From contig DATAZV010000183.1 of assembly GCA_036271855.1 (NCBI GenBank), forward strand, positions 1 to 36,686: a DNA stretch of 36,686 nucleotides, in the 5' to 3' direction. The notes beneath the pieces are model-generated. The model was not told the DNA's origin. It did no database searches and was given only the letters and a program-made list of their open reading frames with translations. Positions 25,188-33,671 of this stretch are shown in pieces. The DNA comes from JAQGMJ01 sp036271855. Lineage in GTDB: Bacteria > Pseudomonadota > Gammaproteobacteria > Burkholderiales > JAEUOS01. Within the stretch, counting starts at the first letter, position 1. Every line of letters starts with the position of its first letter. The position numbers and the translations under genes were made by a program.

Positions 25188-26497
25188 TCGGCCCGCTCGA
25201 AATCGGCATCGGCTTCGCGCTGATGCTGGTGCTGATGTTCCTCGGCCTGCATGTGGCCACCACCATGTTCGCTGTCGCCATGCTGGGCGCGGTGATGTAT
25301 CTCGGCAAGCCGGCGCTGTTCGCCTTCGGCACGCAGCTCTGGGGCGCGACCGAGGATTACGTGCTGCTCTCCATCCCGCTGTACATATTGCTGGGCGAAA
25401 TCCTGGTGCGCGGCGGTGCCACCGACAAGATGTACCACTCGCTGGCCGACTGGCTCAACCCGCTGCCGGGCGGTCTGTTGCATACGAACATCGGCGCCTC
25501 CGCCCTCTTCTCGGCCGTCTCCGGCTCGTCGGTCGCCACTGCCGCGACGATTGCCACCATCGCCCTGCCGACGTTCAAGAAGCGCAACTACGACCAGCGC
25601 ATGGTGCTGGGCTCGATCGCCGCCGGGGCCAGCCTGGGCAACCTGATTCCGCCCGGCATCGCCTTCCTCGTCTATGGCGCGATGACCAATACCTCGGCTG
25701 GGCGCCTGTATGCGGCAGGTGTCATCCCCGGCGCCATCATGACCATCATTTTCATGGCCACCATCATCCTGATCGCCTGGTGGAAGCCGGCGCTGACGGG
25801 CTCATCGACGCGAGAGCCGCAAAGCCCGATGAACGAAAAGCTGGCGCGCCTGAAGCACTTGCTGGCGCCCCTTGGCGTGTTCCTCGTGGTGATGGGCAGC
25901 ATTTATACCGGCTGGGCCACTGTGACCGAAAGTGCCGCACTGGGGGTGGTTTGCTCATTGGTGGTGGCGGCGCTGTACGGCAAGCTGGGCGTGGCGATGC
26001 TGCACGACTCCTTCCGCGCCACCGCGCGCCTGACGGCGATGAGCATGTTCATCCTCGCCATCGCTTTTTACCTGAACTTCGTGCTGGGCCTGCTTGGGGT
26101 GACGCAATCCCTGGCGGGCGTGGTGAAGACGCTCAACGTGTCGCCGGTGCAGTTGCTTTGGGTGCTGGCGGTTTTCTATCTGCTGCTGGGCATCTTTTTC
26201 GAGACCTTGCCGATGCTGGTGGGCACGGTGCCCATCGTCTTCCCGTTCGTGATTGCCGCCGGCATCGACCCGGTGTTTTTCGGCGTGTTCATGGTGCTGA
26301 TGTGCGAAATCTCCCTGATCAGCCCGCCCGTGGGCATGACGCTCTACGTGATCCAGGGGGTGCGTGGCGAAGGCACGATCAACGAGGTGTTCCAGGGCAC
26401 GGTGCCGTTCTTCATCTCCATGATCGTCATGACCGGCCTGTTGATCCACTTTCCGCAAATGGCGCTGTGGATGCCGAATTTGTTTTTCGGCAAGTAG
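25184..26497 (+). CDS. TRAP transporter large permease (DctM family)
   Basis: DctM is the sodium-coupled transport subunit of TRAP systems. The 437 residues form about eleven membrane helices. Family features include FGTQLWGATEDYVLLSIPLYILLGEILVRGG, the first hairpin motif SALFSAVSGSSVATAATIATIALPTFKKRNYDQRMVLGSIAAGASLGNLIPPGI, and the second half with LLGIFFETLPMLVGTVPIVFPFVIAAGIDPVFFGVFMVLMCEISLISPPVGMTLYVIQG. It starts inside the small permease stop (ATGA). This is the last gene of the operon; only 9 bases separate it from the convergent murB stop and no terminator is visible there. Confidence 0.96.
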   Translation: MIGPLEIGIGFALMLVLMFLGLHVATTMFAVAMLGAVMYLGKPALFAFGTQLWGATEDYVLLSIPLYILLGEILVRGGATDKMYHSLADWLNPLPGGLLHTNIGASALFSAVSGSSVATAATIATIALPTFKKRNYDQRMVLGSIAAGASLGNLIPPGIAFLVYGAMTNTSAGRLYAAGVIPGAIMTIIFMATIILIAWWKPALTGSSTREPQSPMNEKLARLKHLLAPLGVFLVVMGSIYTGWATVTESAALGVVCSLVVAALYGKLGVAMLHDSFRATARLTAMSMFILAIAFYLNFVLGLLGVTQSLAGVVKTLNVSPVQLLWVLAVFYLLLGIFFETLPMLVGTVPIVFPFVIAAGIDPVFFGVFMVLMCEISLISPPVGMTLYVIQGVRGEGTINEVFQGTVPFFISMIVMTGLLIHFPQMALWMPNLFFGK

Positions 26498-26506
26498 CGC
26501 GGCGCG

Positions 26507-27526
26507 CTAGATCCAGACGGGTTCGGGCTCGAGTTCCACCGCGTAGTGGGCGCGGATGTCAGCCTGGATTGCGCGCGCCAGCGCGGCAATGTCGGCACCG
26601 GTGGCACCGCCGCGGTTGACCAGCACCAGCGCCTGCTTTTCATACACGGCCGCCGCGCCCAGCGCCCTGCCCTTCCAGCCGGCCTGGTCGATCATCCAGC
26701 CGGCGGCGAGCTTGTGCAGGCCGTTGCCCTGCGGGTAGCTCACCAGCTTGGGGTAGAACACCTTCAGGGCCTCGAGCTTTTCCTCGTCGACCACCGGATT
26801 CTTGAAAAAGCTGCCGGCGTTGCCCAGCACCGCCGGGTCGGGCAGCTTGCGCGTGCGCAGCGCGATCACCGCGTCGCTGACGTCACGCGGTGTGGGCGCC
26901 GATATACCGCGCGCGGCAAGTTCGGCCTTGAGCTCAGCGTATTCGACATGCACCCGCGCTTCACGCGACAAGCGCAAGGTGACGGAGACGATGATGTAGC
27001 GGTCGCGGCCAGCGCGCTTGAACAGGCTGTCGCGGTAGCCAAAGGCGCAGGCCTCGCGATCCAGGGTGACGATGCGCCCGGTGTCGATCTCCCAAGCGTC
27101 GAGGGATTCGAAACGGGATTCGAGTTCGACACCATAGGCGCCGATATTCTGGATCGGCGCGGCGCCCACGGTGCCGGGAATCAGCGACAGGTTTTCCAGC
27201 CCGTACCAGCCTTGCTGCAGCGCATGCATCACCAGGCCGTGCCAGTTTTCGCCGGCGGCGGCGCGCACGCGGCACACGCCGTCGGTCTCGCCGAGCAGTT
27301 CGATTCCGCGGTTTTGCACCAGCAGCACCAGGCCGGGAAAGTCGCGCGTCAGCAACAGATTGCTGCCGCCGCCGATCACCAGCAACGGCTGTTCGCGCAC
27401 CTGGGCCTCGCCCAGGATGGCCGGCAGCTCGGCCGGATCGCGTAGCACCGCCAGGTAACGGGCTTGCGCTTCGAGGCCGAAGCTGTTGTGCGCTTTCAAG
27501 CTGGCGTGTTCGGTCAGGAGGCTCAC
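26507..27526 (-). CDS. murB: UDP-N-acetylenolpyruvoylglucosamine reductase
   Basis: MurB reduces UDP-GlcNAc-enolpyruvate to UDP-MurNAc with FAD and NADPH in peptidoglycan synthesis. The 339-residue length and the LTEHASLKAHNSFGLEAQARYLAVL start match the type I (E. coli-like) family. FAD-binding VIGGGSNLLLTRDF, NLSLIPGTVGAAPIQNIGAYGVEL, the Tyr-containing FGYRDSLFK typical of type I, the proton-donor Ser in GNAGSFFKNPVV and the C-terminal Glu in VELEPEPVWI are all present. It is divergent from yajQ with a promoter region of about 155 bases. Confidence 0.97.
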   Translation of the reverse strand: MSLLTEHASLKAHNSFGLEAQARYLAVLRDPAELPAILGEAQVREQPLLVIGGGSNLLLTRDFPGLVLLVQNRGIELLGETDGVCRVRAAAGENWHGLVMHALQQGWYGLENLSLIPGTVGAAPIQNIGAYGVELESRFESLDAWEIDTGRIVTLDREACAFGYRDSLFKRAGRDRYIIVSVTLRLSREARVHVEYAELKAELAARGISAPTPRDVSDAVIALRTRKLPDPAVLGNAGSFFKNPVVDEEKLEALKVFYPKLVSYPQGNGLHKLAAGWMIDQAGWKGRALGAAAVYEKQALVLVNRGGATGADIAALARAIQADIRAHYAVELEPEPVWI

Positions 27527-27555
27527 TTCGGCTCTAAGGCTTTGAAATTACGGCG

Positions 27556-27586
27556 ATTATACGTGTTGAGAGGCGCTTTGCGGCAA
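27556..27586 (-). promoter_or_regulatory. Candidate murB promoter
   Basis: On the minus strand TATAAT (complement of 27556-27561) is a perfect -10 element about 30 bases before the murB ATG. TTGCCG (complement of 27581-27586) could be the -35, but its 19-base spacer is longer than ideal. Confidence 0.5.
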
Positions 27587-27606
27587 GGCACCAAAATTGT
27601 GCATCC

Positions 27607-27634
27607 TTGCGCGATTGTTGGGCTTGGCTACAAT
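27607..27634 (+). promoter_or_regulatory. Candidate yajQ promoter
   Basis: TTGCGC (27607-27612) and TACAAT (27629-27634) with a 16-base spacer form a good sigma-70-type promoter about 48 bases before the yajQ ATG. It lies back to back with the murB promoter. Confidence 0.6.
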
Positions 27635-27682
27635 GCGCATTCTGCACGCGTCATCTGCATGCATCAAAAGAAAGCGCATTTC

Positions 27683-28168
27683 ATGCCCTCGTTTGACATT
27701 GTCTGCGAAGCCAACATGATCGAAGTGAAGAATGCCCTCGATCAGGCGAACAAGGAAATCTCCACGCGTTTCGACTTCAAGGGCTCGGATTCGCGGGTTG
27801 AGCAGAAGGAGCGCGAACTGACGGCTTATGCCGACGACGACTTCAAACTGGGCCAGGTGCGCGACGTGCTGACCGGCAAGATGGCCAAGCGCAATGTCGA
27901 TACGCGCTTTCTGGACATCGGCAAGGTGGAAAAGATCGGCGGCGACAAGGTCAAGCAAGTGATCAAGGTGCGCAACGGCATCGAGTCCGAGCTGGCGAAA
28001 AAAATCGTCAAGGTGATCAAGGAAGGCAAGCTGAAAGTGCAGGCGAGCATCCAGGGCGAGGAGGTGCGGGTTTCCGGTGCCAAACGCGACGACCTGCAGG
28101 CGGCGATTGCCCTGGTGCGCAAGGATGTCACTGAAGTACCGCTGAACTTCCAGAACTTCCGGGACTAA
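27683..28168 (+). CDS. yajQ: YajQ family nucleotide-binding protein
   Basis: YajQ (UPF0234) proteins are two-domain RRM-like ligand-binding proteins; a Xanthomonas member binds cyclic di-GMP and acts through a transcription factor. The ATG at 27683 gives 161 residues with the canonical start MPSFDIVCEANMIEVKNALDQANKEI. FDFKGSDSRVE, DDFKLGQVRDVL, QVIKVRNGIESELAKKIVK and the end PLNFQNFRD are textbook. A longer frame upstream is ignored because it would run through the promoter. A strong terminator follows. No cyclic di-GMP gene is adjacent, though the organism is clearly motile. Confidence 0.97.
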   Translation: MPSFDIVCEANMIEVKNALDQANKEISTRFDFKGSDSRVEQKERELTAYADDDFKLGQVRDVLTGKMAKRNVDTRFLDIGKVEKIGGDKVKQVIKVRNGIESELAKKIVKVIKEGKLKVQASIQGEEVRVSGAKRDDLQAAIALVRKDVTEVPLNFQNFRD

Positions 28169-28176
28169 ACAGGCGA

Positions 28177-28210
28177 GAGGGCGTGCCATGCCGGCACGCC
28201 CTCCCTATTT
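28177..28210 (+). terminator. Intrinsic terminator after yajQ
   Basis: GAGGGCGTGCC (28177-28187) and GGCACGCCCTC (28193-28203) form an 11-bp GC-rich stem with a five-base loop, followed by CCTATTTTT. It lies just after the yajQ stop and only about 20 bases before the next ATG. Confidence 0.92.
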
Positions 28211-28228
28211 TTGCGTTTTGAAAACATC

Positions 28229-29311
28229 ATGAACAAAAACAAAAAATCACGCGCAGGCTTTGCTGCGCTTCTCATTGCGGCAGCCGCGGCCTTCCTGCCG
28301 CAGGGTAGCGAGGCCACCGAAGTCAACGTGGTCGGCCTGTTCCCCGGCAAGGCCATCGTCTCGATCAACGGCGGCGCACCGCGCACGCTTTCGGTCGGCC
28401 AGAAGACCGCTGAAGGAGTGACGCTGGTCTCCTCCGGCGGCGATGGCGCGGTGCTGGACATCGACGGCAAGCGCCGCAGCCTGCGCCTGGGCGAGGCCTA
28501 TGCGGTGCAGCCCGGGGCCGGCGCCACCGGCGGCGCCGACAGCGTCACCCTGACCTCCGACAGCGGCGGCCATTTCAACGGCGTCGGCGCGATCAACGGC
28601 CGTACCGCGCAGTTCATGGTCGATACCGGCGCCAGCATGGTGTGGTTGTCCAGCGATCTGGCCGACCGCCTGGGCATCTCCTGGCGCCATGGCGCCACAT
28701 TCAACGTGCAGACCGCGGGCGGCCCCAAGCAGGCGTTCGCTGTCGTGCTCGACAGCGTGCGCGTCGGCGGCGTCTCGGTCGACCACGTGGAGGCGGGTGT
28801 GGGTGAAGGCGCCGGCACCGGCAACACCTTCCTGCTGGGCATGACCTTTTTGTCGCGCCTGTCGATGTACCGCGACGGCGCGCGCCTGGTGCTCAGCCGC
28901 AAGGAAAGCGGCGGCGCGCAGGACAAGGGCGACAAGCGGCCGCGCCTGACCATCCAGGACACCGGCCACGGCGTGTTTGCCACCAGCGTGGCGATCAACG
29001 GCACGTCCATGCCGTTTATCGTCGACACCGGCGCCACCAGCGTGGCGATCGACACGGCGATGGCGCGGCGCATCGGCGTCAACTTCGAAAAAGGCACGCC
29101 CTCGCTGGGCTCGACCGCCAATGGCCCGGTGCGGGTCTGGCACGTCAAGTTCGACAGCGTCACCGTCGGCCCGATCACCCTTTACGGCGTGGACGGCACC
29201 GTGCTTGACGGCGCCGGCGTGGGCGGGGTCGGCCTGCTGGGGATGAGCTTTCTCAATCGCATCGAAATGCATCGCGACGGCGAGGCGATGACGCTGATCA
29301 AGAGATTTTGA
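28229..29311 (+). CDS. Secreted tandem retropepsin-like aspartic protease
   Basis: The 360-residue product starts at the ATG giving MNKNKKSRAGF (a TTG 18 bases upstream is ignored). It has a signal peptide (FAALLIAAAAAFLPQGSEA) and a short N-terminal beta domain with VGLFPGKAIVSINGGAPRTLSVGQ. Two homologous retropepsin domains follow. The first has FMVDTGASMVWLSSDLADRLGI with the catalytic Asp at residue 132; the second has FIVDTGATSVAIDTAMARRIGV with Asp at 266. Each ends in a similar LLGM-(T/S)-FL-x-R-(L/I)-x-M-(Y/H)-R-DG segment. Retropepsins normally need two DTGA chains, so this protein may form both active-site halves in one chain. It is likely periplasmic. The substrate is unknown. The two-hairpin element starts right after its stop. 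Confidence 0.88.
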   Translation: MNKNKKSRAGFAALLIAAAAAFLPQGSEATEVNVVGLFPGKAIVSINGGAPRTLSVGQKTAEGVTLVSSGGDGAVLDIDGKRRSLRLGEAYAVQPGAGATGGADSVTLTSDSGGHFNGVGAINGRTAQFMVDTGASMVWLSSDLADRLGISWRHGATFNVQTAGGPKQAFAVVLDSVRVGGVSVDHVEAGVGEGAGTGNTFLLGMTFLSRLSMYRDGARLVLSRKESGGAQDKGDKRPRLTIQDTGHGVFATSVAINGTSMPFIVDTGATSVAIDTAMARRIGVNFEKGTPSLGSTANGPVRVWHVKFDSVTVGPITLYGVDGTVLDGAGVGGVGLLGMSFLNRIEMHRDGEAMTLIKRF

Positions 29312-29359
29312 CGGACAAAAGCGGAGCTTTCTTTTAAAAGAAAGCTCCGCTTTTGTCCG
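29312..29359. repeat. 48-bp perfect palindrome (hairpin A2)
   Basis: The 24 bases at 29312-29335 (CGGACAAAAGCGGAGC...) are exactly complementary to 29336-29359 with no loop. The palindrome starts at the base after the tandem protease stop. With its A-runs and T-runs it could terminate transcription on both strands, or extrude as a cruciform. It is the first half of the second copy of the two-hairpin element. Confidence 0.9.
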
Positions 29360-29371
29360 GATTGAACTGAA

Positions 29372-29399
29372 TGAAATCGCTGGCAGAGTCAGACGATTT
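29372..29399. repeat. Hairpin B, copy 2, of the repeated two-hairpin element
   Basis: TGAAATCG (29372-29379) pairs with CGATTTCA (29394-29401), and CTGGC with GTCAG (29388-29392, one G-U pair) around loop AGA, with a bulged A at 29393. The core CTGGCAGAG is identical to 10859-10867. The outer arms differ from copy 1 but remain complementary, and the bulge sits at the same place. Confidence 0.75.
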
Positions 29400-29452
29400 C
29401 ACTTTAAAAATCGACAACAAGGCGTCGCAGGTTACTGATACCGCAAGGCACA

Positions 29453-29486
29453 AAACAAAATGCCGGGCAAAGCCGGCATTTTGTTT
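29453..29486. terminator. Bidirectional terminator between protease and folE2
   Basis: AAACAAAATGCCGG (29453-29466) and CCGGCATTTTGTTT (29473-29486) form a perfect 14-bp stem with loop GCAAAG. T-runs on both strands suit termination of folE2 (minus) and of any readthrough from the plus strand. Confidence 0.9.
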
Positions 29487-29501
29487 ACGTACAGTATGCG
29501 A

Positions 29502-30341
29502 TCAGGATTTTCGCTTGTCGCGCTCGATCACCGCGTAGGCCGAGTGATTGTGGATCGACTCGAAGTTTTCCGCTTCCAGGGTGTAGGCCAGCACGCGCTT
29601 GTCAGCGTCCAGCGCCGCGGCAACGTCGCGCACCAGGTCTTCGACGAACTTCGGATTGTCGTAGGCACGTTCGGTGACGTATTTTTCGTCCGGGCGCTTC
29701 AGCAATCCATACAGCTCGCAGGAGGCCTGGGCTTCGATCAGTTCGACCAGCTCCTCGATCCACACGACATCGCTGAACTCGGCGCTGACGGTGACGTGGG
29801 AGCGCTGGTTGTGCGCGCCGTAGGCGGAGATTTCCTTCGAGCAGGGGCACAGGCTGGTGACTGGGGCCAGCACCTGCATCTTGAAGCTGGTCACACCGTC
29901 ATGGATTTCGCCGATGAAGCTGACCTCGTAATCCATCAGGCTTTTGACGCCGGAGACTGGCGCAGCCTTGTTGATGAAATACGGAAACTTCATTTCAATA
30001 TAGCCGGAAGTCGCTTCCAGCTTTTGCACCATGTCGACGAGCATCTTGCGGAAACTTTGCGGCGAAACCGCTTCTTCATGCGCGCTGAGGATCTGCACAA
30101 AGCGCGACATGTGGGTGCCCTTGCGTTCCTGCGGCAGGCCGACTGACATGCTGAAGGTCGCGACGGTGGCCTGCGCGACTTCAGTCCCGGCCGCTTTTCC
30201 GGTTTCGGGGCGCGCGGCAATCTTCACCGGCAAGCGAATCGCCTTGATGCCGACCTTGTTGATCGCAATGTGGCGCGTATCGGCCGAACCTTGTACGTCC
30301 ACCAATTCGCTCGGGGCAAAGGCGGGGTCTCGGGTGTTCAT
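29502..30341 (-). CDS. folE2: GTP cyclohydrolase FolE2 (type IB)
   Basis: FolE2 converts GTP to dihydroneopterin triphosphate, the entry to folate and queuosine. The 279-residue protein matches the type IB family, not FolE: VGIKAIRLPVKIA near 30-45, MSRFVQIL near 95, and the metal-site segment APVTSLCPCSKEISAYGAHNQRSHVTV with the conserved Cys. The start is preceded by AAGGGA. Type IB enzymes work without zinc, and in some bacteria folE2 is under Zur; I see no Zur box here that I would defend. It lies 127 bases downstream of dxs on the same strand and may be read from its own or the dxs promoter. Confidence 0.96.
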   Translation of the reverse strand: MNTRDPAFAPSELVDVQGSADTRHIAINKVGIKAIRLPVKIAARPETGKAAGTEVAQATVATFSMSVGLPQERKGTHMSRFVQILSAHEEAVSPQSFRKMLVDMVQKLEATSGYIEMKFPYFINKAAPVSGVKSLMDYEVSFIGEIHDGVTSFKMQVLAPVTSLCPCSKEISAYGAHNQRSHVTVSAEFSDVVWIEELVELIEAQASCELYGLLKRPDEKYVTERAYDNPKFVEDLVRDVAAALDADKRVLAYTLEAENFESIHNHSAYAVIERDKRKS

Positions 30342-30468
30342 TGAATGTCCCTTCTGGCGGCCAGGGTACCGCAGTGTCCCGGCGAAAACGCAATCTTAAC
30401 CAAGAAAACTGGATTATTTTACTCGGATATTTGACTAAACCCGTCGGCTGGCCCCGTCCAGATTGCCC

Positions 30469-32346
30469 CTAGGCGGTCTTTTTCAAGGCCGGCACCGGCA
30501 TTTGTTGCAGGCGGCGCGAAATCGAAGCCTGGATACCGGCTGCGTCCAGGCCCTGCAACGACAAGAGCTTGCCAGGGTCGCCATGGTCGATGAATTTGTC
30601 CGGCAGGCCCAGGTGCAGCATCGCCGGGGCCAGCTTGAGGCCGGCCAGGGCCTCGGCGCAGGCGGCACCCGCGCCCCCGGCGATGACGTTTTCTTCCACC
30701 GTCACCAGCAGGTCGTGCGCCATCGCCATCTGCTCCAGCAGGGCGGTGTCCAGCGGCTTGACGAAACGCATATTGACCACGGTAGCGTCCAGCGCTTCGC
30801 CGACAGCCAGCGCCGGCGTGAGCATCGAGCCGAAAGCCAGGATCGCCACGCGCCGGCCGTTGCGCCGCACCTCGCCCTTGCCCCAGGGCAACTGGGTCAT
30901 CTCTTTTTGCACCGCCACCCCGGGGCCGGTGCCGCGCGGGTAGCGCACCGCCACCACGTGGTCCTGCATGAAGCCGGTGTACAGCATCTGCCGGCATTCG
31001 TTTTCATCCGATGGCGCCAGCACCGAGACATTCGGCAGGCATCGCAGGTAGGTGAGGTCGTAGCTGCCGGCGTGGGTGGCCCCGTCCGCGCCCACCAGGC
31101 CGGCGCGGTCGATCGCCAGCAACACCGGCAGGTTTTGCAGGGCAACGTCGTGGATCAGCTGGTCGTAGGCGCGCTGCAGGAAGGTCGAGTAGATCGCCAC
31201 CACCGGCTTCAGACCCTCGCAGGCCATGCCGGCGGCGAAGGTGAGCGCATGCTGCTCGGCGATGCCGACATCGTAATAGCGCTGCGGAAACTTCTGCTCG
31301 AACTCCACCAGGCCGGAACCTTCGCGCATCGCCGGGGTGATGCCAACCAGGCGTTCGTCCTTGGCCGCCATGTCGCACAGCCACTCGCCGAAAATTTGCG
31401 TATAGGTAGGCTTGCCGGCGGGCTTGGCGACGATGCCCTGCGCCGGATCGAACTTGCCCGGACCGTGATACAGCACCGGGTCGGCCTCGGCCAGCTTGTA
31501 GCCCTGGCCCTTGCGCGTGACCACGTGCAGGAACTGCGGTCCCTTCAAGGCCTTCAAATTCTGCAGTGTCGGGATCAGCGACTCCAGGTCATGGCCGTCG
31601 ATCGGGCCGATGTAATTGAAGCCGAACTCTTCGAACAGGGTGCCCGGCACTACCATGCCCTTGGCGTGCTCTTCCAGGCGCTTGGCCAACTCCCACACCG
31701 GCGGTACCACGCCCAGCACACGCTCACCGGCCGCGCGGGCGGCGGCGTAAAAGCGACCCGACATCAGGCGCGCCAGGTAGCGGTTGAGCGCGCCCACCGG
31801 CGGCGAGATCGACATGTCGTTGTCGTTGAGAATGACGATCAGGCGCGCGTCTTCATGCACGCCGGCGTTGTTCATCGCCTCGAAGGCCATGCCGGCGGTC
31901 ATCGCGCCGTCGCCGATGATTGCCACGGCGAAGCGGTCTTCGCCCTTCTGGCGCGCGGCCAGGGCCATCCCTAAGGCGGCGGAGATCGAGGTCGAGGAAT
32001 GCGCCGTGCCGAAGGTGTCGTATTCGCTCTCGACGCGGCGCGGAAAACCGGAAATGCCGCCCAGCTGGCGCAGGGTGCCCATGCGCTCGCGCCGGCCGGT
32101 AAGGATCTTGTGCGGGTAGGTCTGGTGGCCGACGTCCCACACCAGCCGGTCTTCCGGCGTGTTGAAGACGTAGTGCAAGGCAATGGTCAGCTCGACCGTA
32201 CCGAGGTTCGACGACAAGTGGCCGCCGGTCTGCGCCACACTTTCCAGCACGTAGCCGCGCAACTCCTCGGCCAGCGGCCCCAAATCCTTGCGCGGCAGCT
32301 TGCGCAGGTCGGCCGGACTGTCGATGGTCTTGAGTAGCTCGTACAT
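30469..32346 (-). CDS. dxs: 1-deoxy-D-xylulose-5-phosphate synthase
   Basis: Dxs condenses pyruvate and glyceraldehyde 3-phosphate, the first step of the MEP isoprenoid pathway, and also feeds thiamine and pyridoxal synthesis. The 625 residues include DVGHQTYPHKILTGRRERM near 75-95, the thiamine-diphosphate motif GDGAMTAGMAFEAMNNAG near 145-162, the RxGLVGADGATHAG transketolase signature, and the C-terminal transketolase domain (VTVEENVIAGGAGAACAEAL). It starts 3 bases after the ispA stop, so the two genes are almost certainly cotranscribed and coupled, linking precursor supply to prenyl chain elongation. Confidence 0.98.
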   Translation of the reverse strand: MYELLKTIDSPADLRKLPRKDLGPLAEELRGYVLESVAQTGGHLSSNLGTVELTIALHYVFNTPEDRLVWDVGHQTYPHKILTGRRERMGTLRQLGGISGFPRRVESEYDTFGTAHSSTSISAALGMALAARQKGEDRFAVAIIGDGAMTAGMAFEAMNNAGVHEDARLIVILNDNDMSISPPVGALNRYLARLMSGRFYAAARAAGERVLGVVPPVWELAKRLEEHAKGMVVPGTLFEEFGFNYIGPIDGHDLESLIPTLQNLKALKGPQFLHVVTRKGQGYKLAEADPVLYHGPGKFDPAQGIVAKPAGKPTYTQIFGEWLCDMAAKDERLVGITPAMREGSGLVEFEQKFPQRYYDVGIAEQHALTFAAGMACEGLKPVVAIYSTFLQRAYDQLIHDVALQNLPVLLAIDRAGLVGADGATHAGSYDLTYLRCLPNVSVLAPSDENECRQMLYTGFMQDHVVAVRYPRGTGPGVAVQKEMTQLPWGKGEVRRNGRRVAILAFGSMLTPALAVGEALDATVVNMRFVKPLDTALLEQMAMAHDLLVTVEENVIAGGAGAACAEALAGLKLAPAMLHLGLPDKFIDHGDPGKLLSLQGLDAAGIQASISRRLQQMPVPALKKTA

Positions 32347-32349
32347 GGT

Positions 32350-33243
32350 CTAGAAGCTGCGCCTGGTGATGAATTCAGCCAATTCCCGCAAGCGGCGTGC
32401 CCGCGTGCCAAAAGGCTCAAGAGCGGCCAGGCTGTCTTCCAGCAGAGTCTGCGCCTTGCGGCGCGCATCGGCAAGCCCAAGGATGGAGACATAGGTGGGC
32501 TTGGCGTCTTTGGCGTCCTTGCCGGCGGTCTTGCCTAAGGTGGCGGAATCCTGCGTCACGTCGAGAATGTCGTCGACCACCTGGAACAGCAGGCCGACGC
32601 ATTTGGCGTAGTGGTCCAGCTTGGCGTTCTCGTCGGGCGCCAGCGGATTGCCGCACAGCGTACCGAGGGTGACCGAAGCGCGGATCAGCGCCCCGGTCTT
32701 GTGGATATGCATCAGTTCGAGTTCCGGCTCGGTGAGCGGGCGGCCCACTGCGTCGAGGTCGATCTGCTGGCCGCCGCACATGCCGCGCGAGCCCGAAGCC
32801 TGGGCCAGCACGCGCAGCATTTCCAGTTGCGCAGCGGCATCCGGCGCCACATGGCGGTCGGAGAGGATCAGGGTTGCCTGCGCCTGCAAGGCGTCGCCCG
32901 CCAGCAGCGCGGTGGCGTAATCGAACTCCTTGTGCACGGTGGGGCGGCCGCGGCGCAGGTCGTCATTGTCCATGCACGGCAGGTCATCGTGCACCAGCGA
33001 ATAGGCGTGGATCATTTCGATCGCGCCGGCCACCACCTCCAGCGAAGCCTCCGGCGCCGCGACAATCTCGCCGGCGGCGAACACCAGCAGCGGGCGCACC
33101 CGCTTGCCGCCGCCCAGCACCGAATAGCGCATGGCGTCGTGCAGGCGCGCCGGCAGCGCATCAGCCGGCGGCAGCAGCCGCCCGAGCGCGGTTTCCATGC
33201 GTGCCTGGATGCCTCCCATCCAGGCGGAGAATTCTTGGGTCAT
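32350..33243 (-). CDS. ispA: Farnesyl diphosphate synthase (short-chain polyprenyl synthase)
   Basis: IspA builds geranyl and farnesyl diphosphate from IPP and DMAPP for ubiquinone, undecaprenyl and hopanoid lipids. The 297-residue length is normal. GGGKRVRPLL at about 44-53, the first Asp-rich motif DDLPCMD (residues 86-92) with downstream RRGRPTVHK, and the second motif FQVVDDILDVT near 225-235 are intact. The four-residue DDxxxxD spacing is the type II farnesyl synthase form found in bacteria. It sits between xseB and dxs, the usual proteobacterial order. Confidence 0.97.
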   Translation of the reverse strand: MTQEFSAWMGGIQARMETALGRLLPPADALPARLHDAMRYSVLGGGKRVRPLLVFAAGEIVAAPEASLEVVAGAIEMIHAYSLVHDDLPCMDNDDLRRGRPTVHKEFDYATALLAGDALQAQATLILSDRHVAPDAAAQLEMLRVLAQASGSRGMCGGQQIDLDAVGRPLTEPELELMHIHKTGALIRASVTLGTLCGNPLAPDENAKLDHYAKCVGLLFQVVDDILDVTQDSATLGKTAGKDAKDAKPTYVSILGLADARRKAQTLLEDSLAALEPFGTRARRLRELAEFITRRSF

Positions 33244-33295
33244 GTTCTGATTTTATAAGCGGTTTATGGCAAAAACAGGGCGTGCGGCTTTTTTC

Positions 33296-33553
33296 TTATT
33301 CGTCTTCTTCATCCAGCGCGAGCGGCTTGAGTACGCCTTCCTCGAGTATCTTCACCTGCTGCTCGGCCGCTGCCAGGCGCGCATGCGCCGCCTTTACCAG
33401 GGCCACGCCGCGCTGGTAGGCCTTGAGCGATTCTTCCAGCGGCAACTCGCCCGCTTCCATCGCCGCGACGATTTTGTCCAGTTCGCCCAGCGCGGCCTCG
33501 AAACTCAGGTCGGGGGGCAATGCGGCTACAGTTGAGGCAACATCCTTGGGCAC
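33296..33553 (-). CDS. xseB: Exodeoxyribonuclease VII small subunit
   Basis: XseB binds the large subunit XseA to form exonuclease VII, which degrades single-stranded DNA from both ends. The 85-residue product carries the family core LSFEAALGELDKIVAAMEAGELPLEESLKAYQRGVALVKAAHARLAAAEQQVKIL, a helical hairpin. The tail is acidic (LDEEDE). It is the first gene of the minus-strand xseB-ispA-dxs operon; the xseA gene is not in the window. Confidence 0.96.
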   Translation of the reverse strand: MPKDVASTVAALPPDLSFEAALGELDKIVAAMEAGELPLEESLKAYQRGVALVKAAHARLAAAEQQVKILEEGVLKPLALDEEDE

Positions 33554-33671
33554 GGTGTTCTCAAGCGGATAACGGGGAAACCGGGGCTAGGGCAAACACC
33601 GCAGCCTCGGGCGACGACCGGTAAAGGACGACTTTTTCACCCGTAAAACGCGAAAATTGATCCAAACCTCT

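Noticed and set aside
27464..27682. N-terminal extension of YajQ
   Set aside because: It overlaps murB and both divergent promoters; the family start MPSFDIV is at 27683.
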